Shown piece by piece: positions 27,652 to 36,813 of a stretch of 64,000 bases of DNA. Position numbers and translations under genes: made by a program. The DNA comes from Desulfosporosinus orientis DSM 765 (lineage in GTDB: Bacteria > Bacillota > Desulfitobacteriia > Desulfitobacteriales > Desulfitobacteriaceae), in the NCBI RefSeq assembly GCF_000235605.1, contig NC_016584.1, forward strand, positions 1,538,001 to 1,602,000. The letters run 5' to 3'. The notes under the pieces were generated by a model, which was not told the origin of the DNA, ran no database searches, and worked only from the letters and a program-made list of their open reading frames with translations. How positions within the stretch are numbered: position 1 is the stretch's first letter; each line of letters begins with the position of its first letter.

Positions 27652-29067
27652 TCACCTCTTATTTTTTAAATCATCCCACATTTGCATGAAGGGCTGGGGA
27701 GCAACCTTAGGCAGGGTCCGGCTTTTTGTCCAATTTGAAAGAGGTGGAGGACCGCCGGTGATACGATTGTTGTGCACGAGAGGAAACTGCAGGCGGGCGC
27801 CAAGTTTCAGGAAGCGGCGCAAGGTCTTTTCCCGGGTAAAGAAATACCGGTAGGCTTTAAAGATTTGCTGCTCAACTTGGGGAGTGTGGCCGCTTTGGGT
27901 TTTGCGCATTCTCAGTTTGACCAGGAGGTCGTGTAAGGGGATATGGACGGGGCAAGCCTCGGAGCAGGCGCCGCACAAGGAAGAGAAGTAGGGCAGGTGA
28001 CCCCATTTTTTCCAATCTTTTTCTAATAAAGGCGTGATCACAGAACCTATAGGTCCTGCATAGACAGAGCCGTAAGCATGACCGCCAATTTGACGGTAGA
28101 CGGGGCAGACGTTAAAACAGGCTCCGCAGCGAATGCAGTTGAGAGCCGGGCGGAAGGTTTTATCCCCGAGGATTTCAGAACGATTGTGGTCCAGGATTAC
28201 CAGGTGAGATTCTTCGGGACCGTCGGCATCGCCGCCTCGTTTAGGGGGAGTGAGGATGGTGGTGTAGCTGGAAAGACGCTGGCCTGTAGCACTGCGGGCC
28301 AGCAAGTTGAGAAGGACATCCAGCTCCCGGAAGGAAGGGACAATCCGTTCCATACCCATGAGGGTGATTTGCACCCGGGGCAGGGTGCTGACCATGCGGC
28401 CGTTTCCTTCATTAGTCACCATGACAATGCTGCCGGTATCGGCTACAGCAAAGTTGCAGCCTGTGATGCCGATATCCCCGCTGAGAAACTTTTCCCGCAT
28501 TTGTATGCGCACAAAGCGGGTCAGGGTGGGCGTGTCGGAGCTTAAGGCATGACCGGCGATGGGCTCGAATAAATCGGCAACTTGCTGGCGGGTCTTATGC
28601 ATAGCCGGAACAATAATATGGGAAGGGGGCTCACCGGCAATCTGAATAATGTATTCCCCCAAATCCGTTTCCACAATCTCAATGCCATCCTCTTCCATAG
28701 CGTGATTAAGATGGACTTCTTCAGAAATCATGGATTTGGACTTAAGAACTTTTTTTGCGCTGCTATCCTGCACAATCTTGCGTACAATCCCCACGGCGTC
28801 CGCCGGGGTCTTAGCCAGGTGGACATGGACCCCCCGCTTTTCCAGCTGCTCAATGAGCTGTTTTAGATAATAATCCAGGTTGGCAACCACATGGGCGCGA
28901 ATGGATGCGCCGGCATTCCGCCATTCCTCCCAATTTCCCAGTTCATCAGAGGCTTTGTATTTGTTGTTTCTTAAACGGTCTGTGGCCCTGCGCGTGGCCT
29001 GGCGCAGAAAATCGTTTTTAAGGGCCGCATCCACCCGCTCTTCGGTAGTTAAGTTGAAGGTGCTCAT
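27652..29067 (-). CDS. lutB: LutB-like iron-sulfur lactate oxidation protein
   Basis: A 471-residue LutB/LldF protein. An N-terminal LUD domain contains SKSMISEEVHLNHAMEEDGI and ETDLGEYIIQIAGEPPSHII. Two 4Fe-4S clusters are provided by CIRCGACFNVCPVYR and CGACSEACPVHIPL near residues 305-370. A DUF3390-like tail completes the protein. With LutA and LutC it oxidises L-lactate to pyruvate and passes electrons to an unknown acceptor. Its start overlaps the lutA stop by four bases (ATGA), which implies translational coupling. Confidence 0.95.
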   Translation of the reverse strand: MSTFNLTTEERVDAALKNDFLRQATRRATDRLRNNKYKASDELGNWEEWRNAGASIRAHVVANLDYYLKQLIEQLEKRGVHVHLAKTPADAVGIVRKIVQDSSAKKVLKSKSMISEEVHLNHAMEEDGIEIVETDLGEYIIQIAGEPPSHIIVPAMHKTRQQVADLFEPIAGHALSSDTPTLTRFVRIQMREKFLSGDIGITGCNFAVADTGSIVMVTNEGNGRMVSTLPRVQITLMGMERIVPSFRELDVLLNLLARSATGQRLSSYTTILTPPKRGGDADGPEESHLVILDHNRSEILGDKTFRPALNCIRCGACFNVCPVYRQIGGHAYGSVYAGPIGSVITPLLEKDWKKWGHLPYFSSLCGACSEACPVHIPLHDLLVKLRMRKTQSGHTPQVEQQIFKAYRYFFTREKTLRRFLKLGARLQFPLVHNNRITGGPPPLSNWTKSRTLPKVAPQPFMQMWDDLKNKR

Positions 29068-29792
29068 AATTTGATTCCCTCCCCCAGCAGCTGAATTATA
29101 TGCATGGTTTTCACAGGCTTATTGATTTTTTCCAAATAACCGGAGATGTTCATCAGGCAGCCCATGTCCAGGCCCAGGAGCAAATCCGCTCCGGAGTCCA
29201 GAACATGCTGGGCTTTTTCAGCTACCATGGCTTCGGAAATCTTCGGCATCTTGACTGAAAAGGTTCCCCCGAATCCGCAGCAGAGATGGGCTTCGGGCAG
29301 GGGCAGGAGTTCCAAACCTTTGACATGTTCAAGCAGGGTTAAGGGAGCGTCTCCAACCTCTAAGAGCCTGGTGGCATGACAGGAGGGATGATAGGTAGCT
29401 TTGGCAGAGTAATGAGCTCCTAAATCCGGCTGTTTTAAAACATCGACAATGAATTGGGTGAATTCATAACTTTTGCCGATGAGTTCCTGGGATTTTTTCA
29501 GATAAAGGGGATCGTTTTCAAATAAAATGGGGTAATAATCGTGGATCATGGCTACGCAGGAACCGCTGGGGCTAACTACGACTTCGCTATGTTCCAAAGA
29601 GTCAATCAGGGTCCGGGCAACTTCCCGGGCGTCATCAAAGTACCCGGAGTTAAAGGCGATCTGCCCGCAGCAGACTTGGCCCTCGGGAACATCCACAGTA
29701 TGCCCTAAGTGTTCTAAGATTCTTGCCATGGTCAGATCCACGTCGGGAAAGAGGGCATTGGCCAGGCAGGTGGCAAAAAGGGAAACCTTCAT
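29064..29792 (-). CDS. lutA: LutA-like Fe-S lactate oxidation protein
   Basis: A 242-residue protein with two CCG domains (cysteine-rich, heterodisulfide-reductase-like): EGQVCCGQIAFNSG and EAHLCCGFGGTFSV, plus upstream FATCLANALFPD and YHPSCHATR. It is the first gene of lutABC. The open frame extends to 29801, but AAAAGGA is best spaced for the ATG at 29792 (MKVSLFATC). A regulator of the LutR or LutP type is not seen in the window. Lactate is the classic electron donor of the likely sulfate-reducing host. Confidence 0.93.
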   Translation of the reverse strand: MKVSLFATCLANALFPDVDLTMARILEHLGHTVDVPEGQVCCGQIAFNSGYFDDAREVARTLIDSLEHSEVVVSPSGSCVAMIHDYYPILFENDPLYLKKSQELIGKSYEFTQFIVDVLKQPDLGAHYSAKATYHPSCHATRLLEVGDAPLTLLEHVKGLELLPLPEAHLCCGFGGTFSVKMPKISEAMVAEKAQHVLDSGADLLLGLDMGCLMNISGYLEKINKPVKTMHIIQLLGEGIKL

Positions 29793-29888
29793 AAACACCA
29801 TCCTTTTTAAAGCAGTATAATTTCTCAGGAATACTCTTAGTATTTCCTCATAAAACTGCTTTTGATGCGGCGGAACGTGTTTTAAGTC

Positions 29889-29934
29889 AAAAAGAGAAGC
29901 TATTTAGCCTAAACGGGCAATAGCTTCTCTTTTT
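29889..29934. terminator. strong bidirectional terminator
   Basis: AAAAAGAGAAGCTATT (29889-29904) pairs perfectly with AATAGCTTCTCTTTTT (29919-29934). It ends the small minus-strand gene at 29959. Confidence 0.85.
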
Positions 29935-29958
29935 GCAGGTTCTTATACAGTTTGCTTG

Positions 29959-30129
29959 TTAACCGAGAAGGGGTACATTGGGTTCTTCGTACCAGATGGA
30001 AAGGACGGTTGCAGTGCCGGTACTCTGGGTAATCTTCACTATCTTCAGCCAATTGTTAGCCTCTAACCAAGCATTGACTTGAGTTTCTAAAATTCTGGAA
30101 TCCGGAGAACTAAAAATTCTGACTTTCAT
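29959..30129 (-). CDS. small hypothetical protein, 56 residues
   Basis: This short frame reads MKVRIFSSPDSRILETQVNA, then WLEANNWLKIVKITQSTGTA, and ends TVLSIWYEEPNVPLLG. It has an AAAGGG ribosome site about 10 bases before the ATG, an alternating beta-alpha-beta composition, and its own strong terminator directly after the stop. These features make it a credible gene. No family is recognised. Confidence 0.65.
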   Translation of the reverse strand: MKVRIFSSPDSRILETQVNAWLEANNWLKIVKITQSTGTATVLSIWYEEPNVPLLG

Positions 30130-30310
30130 TCTATTCGCCCTTTCATGAGAGTGGAATAAATCTATACAGGTTATGACTTTATCATACGACAGCAGGGAGT
30201 ATTGATCAAGATTTGTGATGAGCTGTGGATTATAAATAAAGCTGTAAAAAATAATAAAAAGTTCAGAAAAATCTATTTATTTTTTCAAAAGTATATGTTA
30301 TGATGTGTCC

Positions 30311-30334
30311 AACTGAATGGTTATTCATTCAGTT
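30311..30334. promoter_or_regulatory. FadR-type operator
   Basis: AACTGAATG-GTTATT-CATTCAGTT is an inverted repeat with perfect 9-base arms. Its core TGAATGGTTATTCATTCA is close to the Bacillus FadR consensus TGAATGAnTAnTCATTCA. It lies 46 bases before the TetR-type regulator that heads the fad cluster, so autoregulation relieved by long-chain acyl-CoA is expected. Confidence 0.75.
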
Positions 30335-30379
30335 GGAATGTTAAGACTACATAGGTTAAGAGGTGAGGTGCAGATTTCC

Positions 30380-30976
30380 ATGGACGCGCAGCGCGAGGGT
30401 AAATTTCAGCGGATTCTCGATGCTGCCATCGAAGCTTTTGCAGAATCCGGATTTCATCATTGTCAGGTGAATAAGATTGCCCGTCTGGCTGGGGTTGCAG
30501 ATGGTACCATTTACTTGTATTTCAAAAGTAAAGAAGATGTGCTCATACGAGTGTTTCAAGAACGCATGGGAGATTTTATTGCCTCTATGAGTAAAGAACT
30601 GTCTCAGTGCAAGACAACGGAAGCCCGTTTAAAGACCATTGTCAAAACCCATTTTTCTTATATGGAGGAAAATCGTTCCATTGCCATCGTAACTCAGTTG
30701 GAACTCAGGCAGTCTGATCCCCGTATCAGGTTACACATTAATAATACAGTGGTGGATTATTTCAATCTTATTGAGGAGGTGATCCAACAGGGCATAGAAA
30801 GCGGAGAAGTTCCCAAAATCGATACAAGGGTAGCACGTCAAATGATCTTTGGATCCTTAGATGAGGCTACAACGGATTGGGTTATGGCTCGCAGTCCACG
30901 AACCTTAAAAAGTGAGATTGAGCCGATGTTAGCTTTATTTGAGGGCGCACTTCGGTTGAATAAACCAAACACTTGA
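30380..30976 (+). CDS. fadR: TetR-family regulator, FadR-like
   Basis: A 198-residue TetR regulator. The N-terminal helix-turn-helix is typical: KFQRILDAAIEAFAESGFHH, then IARLAGVADGTIYLYFKSKE. The ligand domain has the FadR pattern LRQSDPRIRLHINNTVVDYF. Bacillus FadR represses beta-oxidation genes and is released by long-chain acyl-CoA. The open frame begins at 30317, but GAGGTGCAG precedes ATG 30380. The operator lies just upstream. The gene is followed closely by fadN, fadA and fadE, its expected targets. Confidence 0.88.
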   Translation: MDAQREGKFQRILDAAIEAFAESGFHHCQVNKIARLAGVADGTIYLYFKSKEDVLIRVFQERMGDFIASMSKELSQCKTTEARLKTIVKTHFSYMEENRSIAIVTQLELRQSDPRIRLHINNTVVDYFNLIEEVIQQGIESGEVPKIDTRVARQMIFGSLDEATTDWVMARSPRTLKSEIEPMLALFEGALRLNKPNT

Positions 30977-31015
30977 AACCAGGTGCGGCTGAACCGAAAC
31001 GAGAGGAGGATGGAA

Positions 31016-33403
31016 ATGCAGATTCATAAAGTTGCGGTGATAGGGTCGGGTGTCATGGGAAGTACCATTGCTGCTCATTTGGCCAACGCCGGAATCCCAA
31101 GCCTGTTGTTGGATATTGTTCCTTCTAAATTGTCGGCGAAAGAAGAAGCTGCCGGATTAACCTTGGAGGACCCTAAAGTACGGAATAGTATTGCCGAAGG
31201 CAATAAGGCTAAGTTGTTAAAAATGAATCCCGCCCCATTATTAGTTCCGGAATTTGCAGATCGCATTGAAGTTGGAAACATAAGTGATGATTTGGGTCGC
31301 TTAAACGAGGTTGATTGGGTGATTGAGGTTGTTGTGGAACGCCTGGATATTAAGGTGGATCTTTTCAAGAAGATTGCAGCTATTGTTAAACCAGGCACTA
31401 TCGTCAGTTCCAACACCTCCGGCATTTCCTTAAAAGCCATGGTCAGTGATTTGCCCGAGAGCTTTACACGTTATTTTCTGGGAACACACTTCTTTAATCC
31501 CCCCCGCTATATGAAACTCTTGGAAATTATCCCCGGACCCAATACTGACCCGGAGATTATGACATATCTATGTGAGTTTGGAGAAAGAGTCTTAGGCAAA
31601 GGAGTGGTTATCGCTAAAGATACCCCCAACTTCATTGCCAATCGGATTGGGGTTTATGGCTTAGCCGTAACCCTGCAAGAAATGCTTCGTTCCGGCTTAA
31701 GCGTTGACGAAGTGGATGCCCTTACCGGACCGGTTATGGGACGGCCAAAGAGTGCTTCCTTCCGAACCGTTGACCTGGTCGGTCTGGATACTTTTATCCA
31801 TACGGCTAATACAGTGGCTTTGGGAGTACCTGCTGAAAAAGATAATTTTACCTTACCTGAATTTATGCAAACAATGCTGACCAATGGTTGGCTTGGCGAT
31901 AAAACTAAACAAGGTTTCTATAAAAAGTCCAAGGGACCTCAAGGTAAAGTGGTTGAAGTCCTGGATCCCCACACTATGACCTATGTCCCCAAGAAAAAGG
32001 TCAGTTTTGCTTCTTTGGAAAAAGCAAAAGCTGCCGGCAGCCTCACGGAAAAAATGCGCACCTTGATCAACGGTAAAGACGCCGGGGCTGAGTTCTCCTG
32101 GAATGTCCTAAAACCTGTCCTGCTCTACGCAGCTGCCATTGCTAAGGATATTGCTGACAATATTTCCGGTATTGATGAGGGCATGCGCTGGGGCTTCAAC
32201 TGGCAAATGGGACCCTTTGAAATTTGGGATGCCTTAGGTGTGAAAACCATTGCTGACCGCGTCGTGGCAGAAGGCGGGACACTGCCTCCCCTGGTGGAAG
32301 AACTGCTGGCCAAAGGGCATGACCGTTTCTATCAAAAGAGCGAGTCCGGTGAAGTCTCTTATTTCCAAGATGGCGAGTATCATAAAAAACCGGCCAGCCC
32401 ATATGCCGTTTCCCTTAAACAAGCCCATAAGGACGGCAAGAAGATCATCGGCAATGCCGGAGCCAGCCTGATTGACCTGGGGGATGGCGTGGCTTGCTTA
32501 GAGTTCCACTCACCCAACAATTCCATTGGTGCGGATATCCTCACCATGATTCACAAGTCCCTGGAAGAAGTGGATAAAAACTATTTGGGCATGGTCATCG
32601 GCAATCAGGGTAAGAACTTCTGTGTCGGGGCTAATCTGATGCAGATTCTCCTGGAAGCGGAAGAAGAAAACTGGGATGACCTGGACTACATGGTTCGTCA
32701 ATTCCAGAACGGAACTATGGCCCTGAAATACGCCAAAAAACCTGTGGTAGCAGCCCCCTTTGGCATGACTCTGGGCGGCGGCTGTGAAGTTTGCCTGCAC
32801 TCTCATGCTATTCAGGCTTCCTCGGAAACTTACATGGGCCTGGTGGAAGTAGGCGTGGGCTTGATTCCTGGCGGCGGCGGCACCAAAGAAATGGCTGTCC
32901 GGGCCATGGAAGGAATTCTCCCGGGCATTCAAGTCGCTCCGGATTATTTCTTCGGCAAGCGCTTTGAAATTGTGGCTATGGCTCAAGTTTCCAACAGTGC
33001 GGAAAAAGCTCGTCATTTGGGCTTCCTCCGTGAAGGTGACCGCTACAGCATGAATCCGGATCATGTGATCCTGGATGCCAAAGCCCGGGTTATTGACTTA
33101 GCTCGTAATTTCAGACCGAATTTACCCAAGAAATATAAAGTCGGCGGGCCTGGCGTGCGGGCTACCCTGGAACTGGCTCTCTATGGAATGCGGGAAGGAA
33201 ATTACATCTCCGAGTATGACCAGCATATCGGCAAGAAAATCGCCTATGCCGTTACCGGCGGAGACCGTCCGGCAGGAAGCCTTGTGGATGAACAATATCT
33301 CTTGGATCTTGAACGTGAAGCTTTTATGAGCTTAGTGGGCGAACCGAAAACTCATGACCGGATCCGCCATATGCTTTCTAAAGGCAAACCACTACGTAAT
33401 TAG
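31016..33403 (+). CDS. fadN: 3-hydroxyacyl-CoA dehydrogenase / enoyl-CoA hydratase, FadN-like
   Basis: A 795-residue bifunctional beta-oxidation enzyme. The NAD-binding Rossmann domain comes first (VAVIGSGVMGSTIAAHLANA), with SNTSGISL and GTHFFNPPRYMKLLEI as HAD signatures. The C-terminal part is a crotonase domain (GNQGKNFCVGANL; APFGMTLGGGCEVCLHSH; VGLIPGGGGTKEM). This HAD-first order is that of Bacillus FadN, the reverse of E. coli FadB. It hydrates enoyl-CoA and oxidises 3-hydroxyacyl-CoA. I start at ATG 31016, with GAGGAGG 6 bases before. It is 12 bases upstream of fadA. Confidence 0.95.
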   Translation: MQIHKVAVIGSGVMGSTIAAHLANAGIPSLLLDIVPSKLSAKEEAAGLTLEDPKVRNSIAEGNKAKLLKMNPAPLLVPEFADRIEVGNISDDLGRLNEVDWVIEVVVERLDIKVDLFKKIAAIVKPGTIVSSNTSGISLKAMVSDLPESFTRYFLGTHFFNPPRYMKLLEIIPGPNTDPEIMTYLCEFGERVLGKGVVIAKDTPNFIANRIGVYGLAVTLQEMLRSGLSVDEVDALTGPVMGRPKSASFRTVDLVGLDTFIHTANTVALGVPAEKDNFTLPEFMQTMLTNGWLGDKTKQGFYKKSKGPQGKVVEVLDPHTMTYVPKKKVSFASLEKAKAAGSLTEKMRTLINGKDAGAEFSWNVLKPVLLYAAAIAKDIADNISGIDEGMRWGFNWQMGPFEIWDALGVKTIADRVVAEGGTLPPLVEELLAKGHDRFYQKSESGEVSYFQDGEYHKKPASPYAVSLKQAHKDGKKIIGNAGASLIDLGDGVACLEFHSPNNSIGADILTMIHKSLEEVDKNYLGMVIGNQGKNFCVGANLMQILLEAEEENWDDLDYMVRQFQNGTMALKYAKKPVVAAPFGMTLGGGCEVCLHSHAIQASSETYMGLVEVGVGLIPGGGGTKEMAVRAMEGILPGIQVAPDYFFGKRFEIVAMAQVSNSAEKARHLGFLREGDRYSMNPDHVILDAKARVIDLARNFRPNLPKKYKVGGPGVRATLELALYGMREGNYISEYDQHIGKKIAYAVTGGDRPAGSLVDEQYLLDLEREAFMSLVGEPKTHDRIRHMLSKGKPLRN

Positions 33404-33415
33404 GGGGGGAAAAGC

Positions 33416-34573
33416 ATGCAAGAAGCCTTCATTATAGAGTCGAAGCGTACAGCCATCGGAAAATCGGGTCGAGGTGCTTTGGCACAAGTTCGCCCGGATG
33501 ACCTAGGTGCTTATGTTATTCAGGATATTCTCAAAAGAGTTCCGTCACTTAATCCCGCAGAGATTGATGACTTAGTTATAGGCTGCTCCTTCCCTGAAGC
33601 AGAGCAGGGAATGAATATGGCTAAAATCATGGCTTTACGGGCAGGTTTACCCATCGATGTCCCGGGAGTTACTATCAACCGATTCTGCTCCTCAGGATTA
33701 CAAGCCATTTCCATGGCCGCGGACCGTATCCGTTTAGGGGAAGCGGATGTCATGATTGCCGGGGGAGCCGAGAGTATGTCCATGGTACCCATGGGCGGTG
33801 CTAAACCTGCACCCAATCCGTATTTGGTCGAGCATGCTCCCCAAGCTTATGTATCCATGGGGATTACGGCCGAGAATGTGGCTCTGAAATATGAAGTAAC
33901 CCGTGAGCAGCAGGATGCCTTTGCCGCTTCAAGTCATCAAAAAGCCTGGGCAGCCCAAAGCAGCGGCCGCTTTGATGATGAAATTGTTCCGGTTCCATTG
34001 CCTATGTACGGCAAGCCTGGTGAAAAGTGGTTTACCAAAGATGAGGGAATTCGTCAGGAAACCACTGTGGAGTCATTAGCGAAATTAAGGACAGCCTTTA
34101 AAGCGGGAGGTAGTGTCACGGCAGGGAACTCGTCCCAGACCAGTGACGGTGCAGCCATGACCTTGTTGATGTCCGAACAAAAGGTTAAAGAACTTAATCT
34201 TAAACCCTTGGCCGTTTGGAGGGGATTTGCCGTAGCCGGTGTGGAACCGGAACTGATGGGTATTGGACCGATTAAAGCCATTCCCAAGGTCTTAAAGCAA
34301 GTTGGCATGACTTTGGATCAAATTGATTTGTTCGAATTGAACGAGGCCTTTGCTTCTCAATCCTTAGCTATTCTGAAAACCTTGGAAATAGATCCGGCCA
34401 AAGTAAACCCTAATGGCGGCGCCATTGCCTTTGGACACCCCTTGGGCTGCACAGGTGCTAAGCTTACCGCAACTCTTTTAAGTGAAATGACCAAGCGGAA
34501 GCTGAAGTACGGCATGGTTACCATGTGTATCGGCGGCGGCATGGGTGCTGCCGGGATCTACGAGATGCTGTAA
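33416..34573 (+). CDS. fadA: acetyl-CoA C-acyltransferase (3-ketoacyl-CoA thiolase)
   Basis: A 385-residue thiolase. The nucleophilic Cys is in NRFCSSGLQAISMAADRI. The His motif is in NPNGGAIAFGHPLGCTGAKL. The second active Cys is in MVTMCIGGGMGAAGIYE. It cleaves 3-ketoacyl-CoA to acetyl-CoA and a shortened acyl-CoA. TAGGGGGG directly upstream is the ribosome site. It forms an operon with fadN. Confidence 0.95.
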   Translation: MQEAFIIESKRTAIGKSGRGALAQVRPDDLGAYVIQDILKRVPSLNPAEIDDLVIGCSFPEAEQGMNMAKIMALRAGLPIDVPGVTINRFCSSGLQAISMAADRIRLGEADVMIAGGAESMSMVPMGGAKPAPNPYLVEHAPQAYVSMGITAENVALKYEVTREQQDAFAASSHQKAWAAQSSGRFDDEIVPVPLPMYGKPGEKWFTKDEGIRQETTVESLAKLRTAFKAGGSVTAGNSSQTSDGAAMTLLMSEQKVKELNLKPLAVWRGFAVAGVEPELMGIGPIKAIPKVLKQVGMTLDQIDLFELNEAFASQSLAILKTLEIDPAKVNPNGGAIAFGHPLGCTGAKLTATLLSEMTKRKLKYGMVTMCIGGGMGAAGIYEML

Positions 34574-34889
34574 CCCAGACAGGGGGACGGTTCTTCTGTC
34601 CGGCTGGGAGGCATGTGAAATTAAAGGGATATCACCATTAGATGAGATATGAGAGATGTGTTAGGTCAGACAGCGAGACATGCGAGACAGAGACATGGGG
34701 GCTGATTCTCGTGTTTGGCTGGTAAGTCAGGTGAAAGTAAGGGCAAATTGCCTGCTGGATACACAAAATGTGAGTGTTGTTTTATACCAGAATAGGTTTG
34801 AGAGCGAAATTCGATGCTATCTTCCACGATTCCCCTACACCAACCTCGAACATCGAATTTCGCACCTCGATAATGAGGAGGAACAAGAT
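34574..34889. other. intergenic region between fadA and fadE, 316 bases, with structured leader
   Basis: Near the fadA stop is an imperfect hairpin containing CAGGGGGACGGTTCTTCTGT, a REP-like sequence seen scattered in related Firmicutes. Just before fadE, GCGAAATTCGATG (34804-34816) pairs perfectly with CATCGAATTTCGC (34851-34863). CCTC at 34866 can pair with GAGG inside the fadE ribosome site. The leader may therefore control fadE translation. No open frame here has coding character. Confidence 0.45.
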
Positions 34890-36665
34890 ATGGAATTAGC
34901 AGTGCGCGGGGGCGGTTTCTTACTGACAGAAGTTACTCCGGATCAAATATTTGTGCGGGAAGAAATCAATGAAGACCATCGCCAGCTTAAGAGAATGGCC
35001 CATAATTTTATGAGCAAAGAGGTCGCTCCCAGGATTGAGGAGATCGAGGAGCAAAAAGATGGGGTTGCCCGGGAATTCATGCGCCAAGCAGGAGAATTGG
35101 GCCTGTTAGGTTTGGAAATTCCTGAAGAATTTGAAGGCTTAGCTTTAGACAAAGCTTCTACCGTCGTAGTAGGTGAAGAGGTTCCCCGGGGAGGATCCTT
35201 TGCAGTGTCTTATGCTGCTCATACCGGAATCGGAACCTTGCCCATTGTTTATTTCGGTACCCCTGAGCAAAAAGCCAAGTATCTCCCCGGTCTGGCTAAT
35301 GGCAGCAAGGTTGCCGCTTATTGCCTGACAGAGCCCGGTTCCGGTTCGGATGCTTTAGGTGCGAAAGCTACAGCTGTACTTAATGCCGAAGGTACGCACT
35401 ACTGTTTAAATGGGACTAAACAATTCATAACCAATGCAGGTTTTGCCGATGTCTTCCTTGTTTATGCTAAAGTGGACGGCAAATTGACCAATTTCATTGT
35501 AGAACGGGACTACCCCGGTCTCTCTCTTGGACCTGAAGAGCAAAAAATGGGAATCAAAGGGTCTTCCACACGCCAGGTAATTTTGGAAGATGTTATGGTT
35601 CCTGTTGAAAATATCGTTGGGGAATTGGGACGCGGGCATGTTGTGGCCTTCAATATTCTCAATGTTGGCCGCTTTAAACTGGCCGCCGGAGCCATCGGCA
35701 GTGTTGAAGTAGTTCTAGAAACCGCTTTGAAATATGCTTCAGAGCGGAAACAATTTGGTGCAGCACTGAATACCTTTGGAGCTATTCAAAACAAAATTGC
35801 CGAGATCGCTACCCGGGCTTTCATGGCTGAAAGTGTGGTTTATCGTACTGCCGGGCTGATGGAAAGCGGCTTCCATGATCTTGACCTGACCGGAGACTGC
35901 CGCAAAGAAGCCGGCAAGGCTTTGGAAGAATATGCTATAGAATGCTCCCTGAACAAAGTCTATGCTTCGGAAGTGTTAGACTTCGCTGTGGATGAAGGAG
36001 TTCAGATTCATGGCGGCTATGGATTTATTAAGGAGTACCCCATTGAGCGGATGTACCGGGATTCCCGCATCAATCGCTTATTCGAGGGAACTAATGAAAT
36101 CAACCGCCTGCTGGTCCCCGGAACCTTGCTCAAACGGGCCATGACAGGCGAACTGCCCCTGCTGCAGGCGGCTCAGGCTGTGAGCAAAGAGCTTGTTTCC
36201 ATCGGTTTAGGCGGGGAGGCTGAAGGCTTGGAAGCTCTCAACCAAATGACCCAAAAAGCGAAGAAGCTCTGCTTAATGGCTGCAGGACTGGCAGCTCAAA
36301 ACATGGGCATGGCTTTGAAGGATAATCAATTTATCCTGACAGGCATGGCTGAGATGGTTCTCCAAGTCTACGCCATGGAAAGCGCCGTCCTCAGAGCTCA
36401 GAAAGTCCAAACCCTGGAGGTTACTGATGAGCATAAAGAATTTGTCGCGAAAGCTGCAACCTTAGGAGCTTATTCGGCCTTTACCATCCTTGAACAGCAG
36501 GCTAAAGAAGTTCTCTGCGCCGTAGAGAAAGGGGATTCCCTGAGCACTGTCCTGGCAGGAATGCGCAAACTTGTGCGCAGACCCAATGTAGATATGATCG
36601 GCCTGCGTCAGGAAATTGCCAAGTATATTATTGAAAAAGAGGGCTATCCGGTAAATTATATTTAA
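34890..36665 (+). CDS. fadE: acyl-CoA dehydrogenase, FadE-like
   Basis: A 591-residue flavoprotein. The acyl-CoA dehydrogenase core is clear: AYCLTEPGSGSDALGAKATA, NGTKQFITNAGFADVFLVYA, FGAIQNKIAEIATRAFM, and IQIHGGYGFIKEYPIERMYR-type with RDSRINRLFEGTNEINR near residues 370-405 (the catalytic Glu region). The extra 170-residue C-terminal part is as in Bacillus FadE and VLCAD-like enzymes. It makes trans-2-enoyl-CoA and reduces ETF. The open frame begins at 34680, but GAGGAGG lies directly before ATG 34890. It is the last gene of the fad cluster. Confidence 0.93.
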   Translation: MELAVRGGGFLLTEVTPDQIFVREEINEDHRQLKRMAHNFMSKEVAPRIEEIEEQKDGVAREFMRQAGELGLLGLEIPEEFEGLALDKASTVVVGEEVPRGGSFAVSYAAHTGIGTLPIVYFGTPEQKAKYLPGLANGSKVAAYCLTEPGSGSDALGAKATAVLNAEGTHYCLNGTKQFITNAGFADVFLVYAKVDGKLTNFIVERDYPGLSLGPEEQKMGIKGSSTRQVILEDVMVPVENIVGELGRGHVVAFNILNVGRFKLAAGAIGSVEVVLETALKYASERKQFGAALNTFGAIQNKIAEIATRAFMAESVVYRTAGLMESGFHDLDLTGDCRKEAGKALEEYAIECSLNKVYASEVLDFAVDEGVQIHGGYGFIKEYPIERMYRDSRINRLFEGTNEINRLLVPGTLLKRAMTGELPLLQAAQAVSKELVSIGLGGEAEGLEALNQMTQKAKKLCLMAAGLAAQNMGMALKDNQFILTGMAEMVLQVYAMESAVLRAQKVQTLEVTDEHKEFVAKAATLGAYSAFTILEQQAKEVLCAVEKGDSLSTVLAGMRKLVRRPNVDMIGLRQEIAKYIIEKEGYPVNYI

Positions 36666-36719
36666 TAGACTGCCCAGACTTCCGGGCAGACATCGTTAAA
36701 CCCTTAGTCACCTAGACAA

Positions 36720-36759
36720 AACAAAAGGCCATCGTCAACTACTGACATGGCCTTTTGTT
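36720..36759 (+). terminator. terminator of the fad cluster
   Basis: AACAAAAGGCCAT (36720-36732) pairs perfectly with ATGGCCTTTTGTT (36747-36759). Confidence 0.85.
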
Positions 36760-36813
36760 CTACTGTGCTTAAAGAAACAACCATAAAATGCCCAAAATAT
36801 CTTAAGGGCCCGT

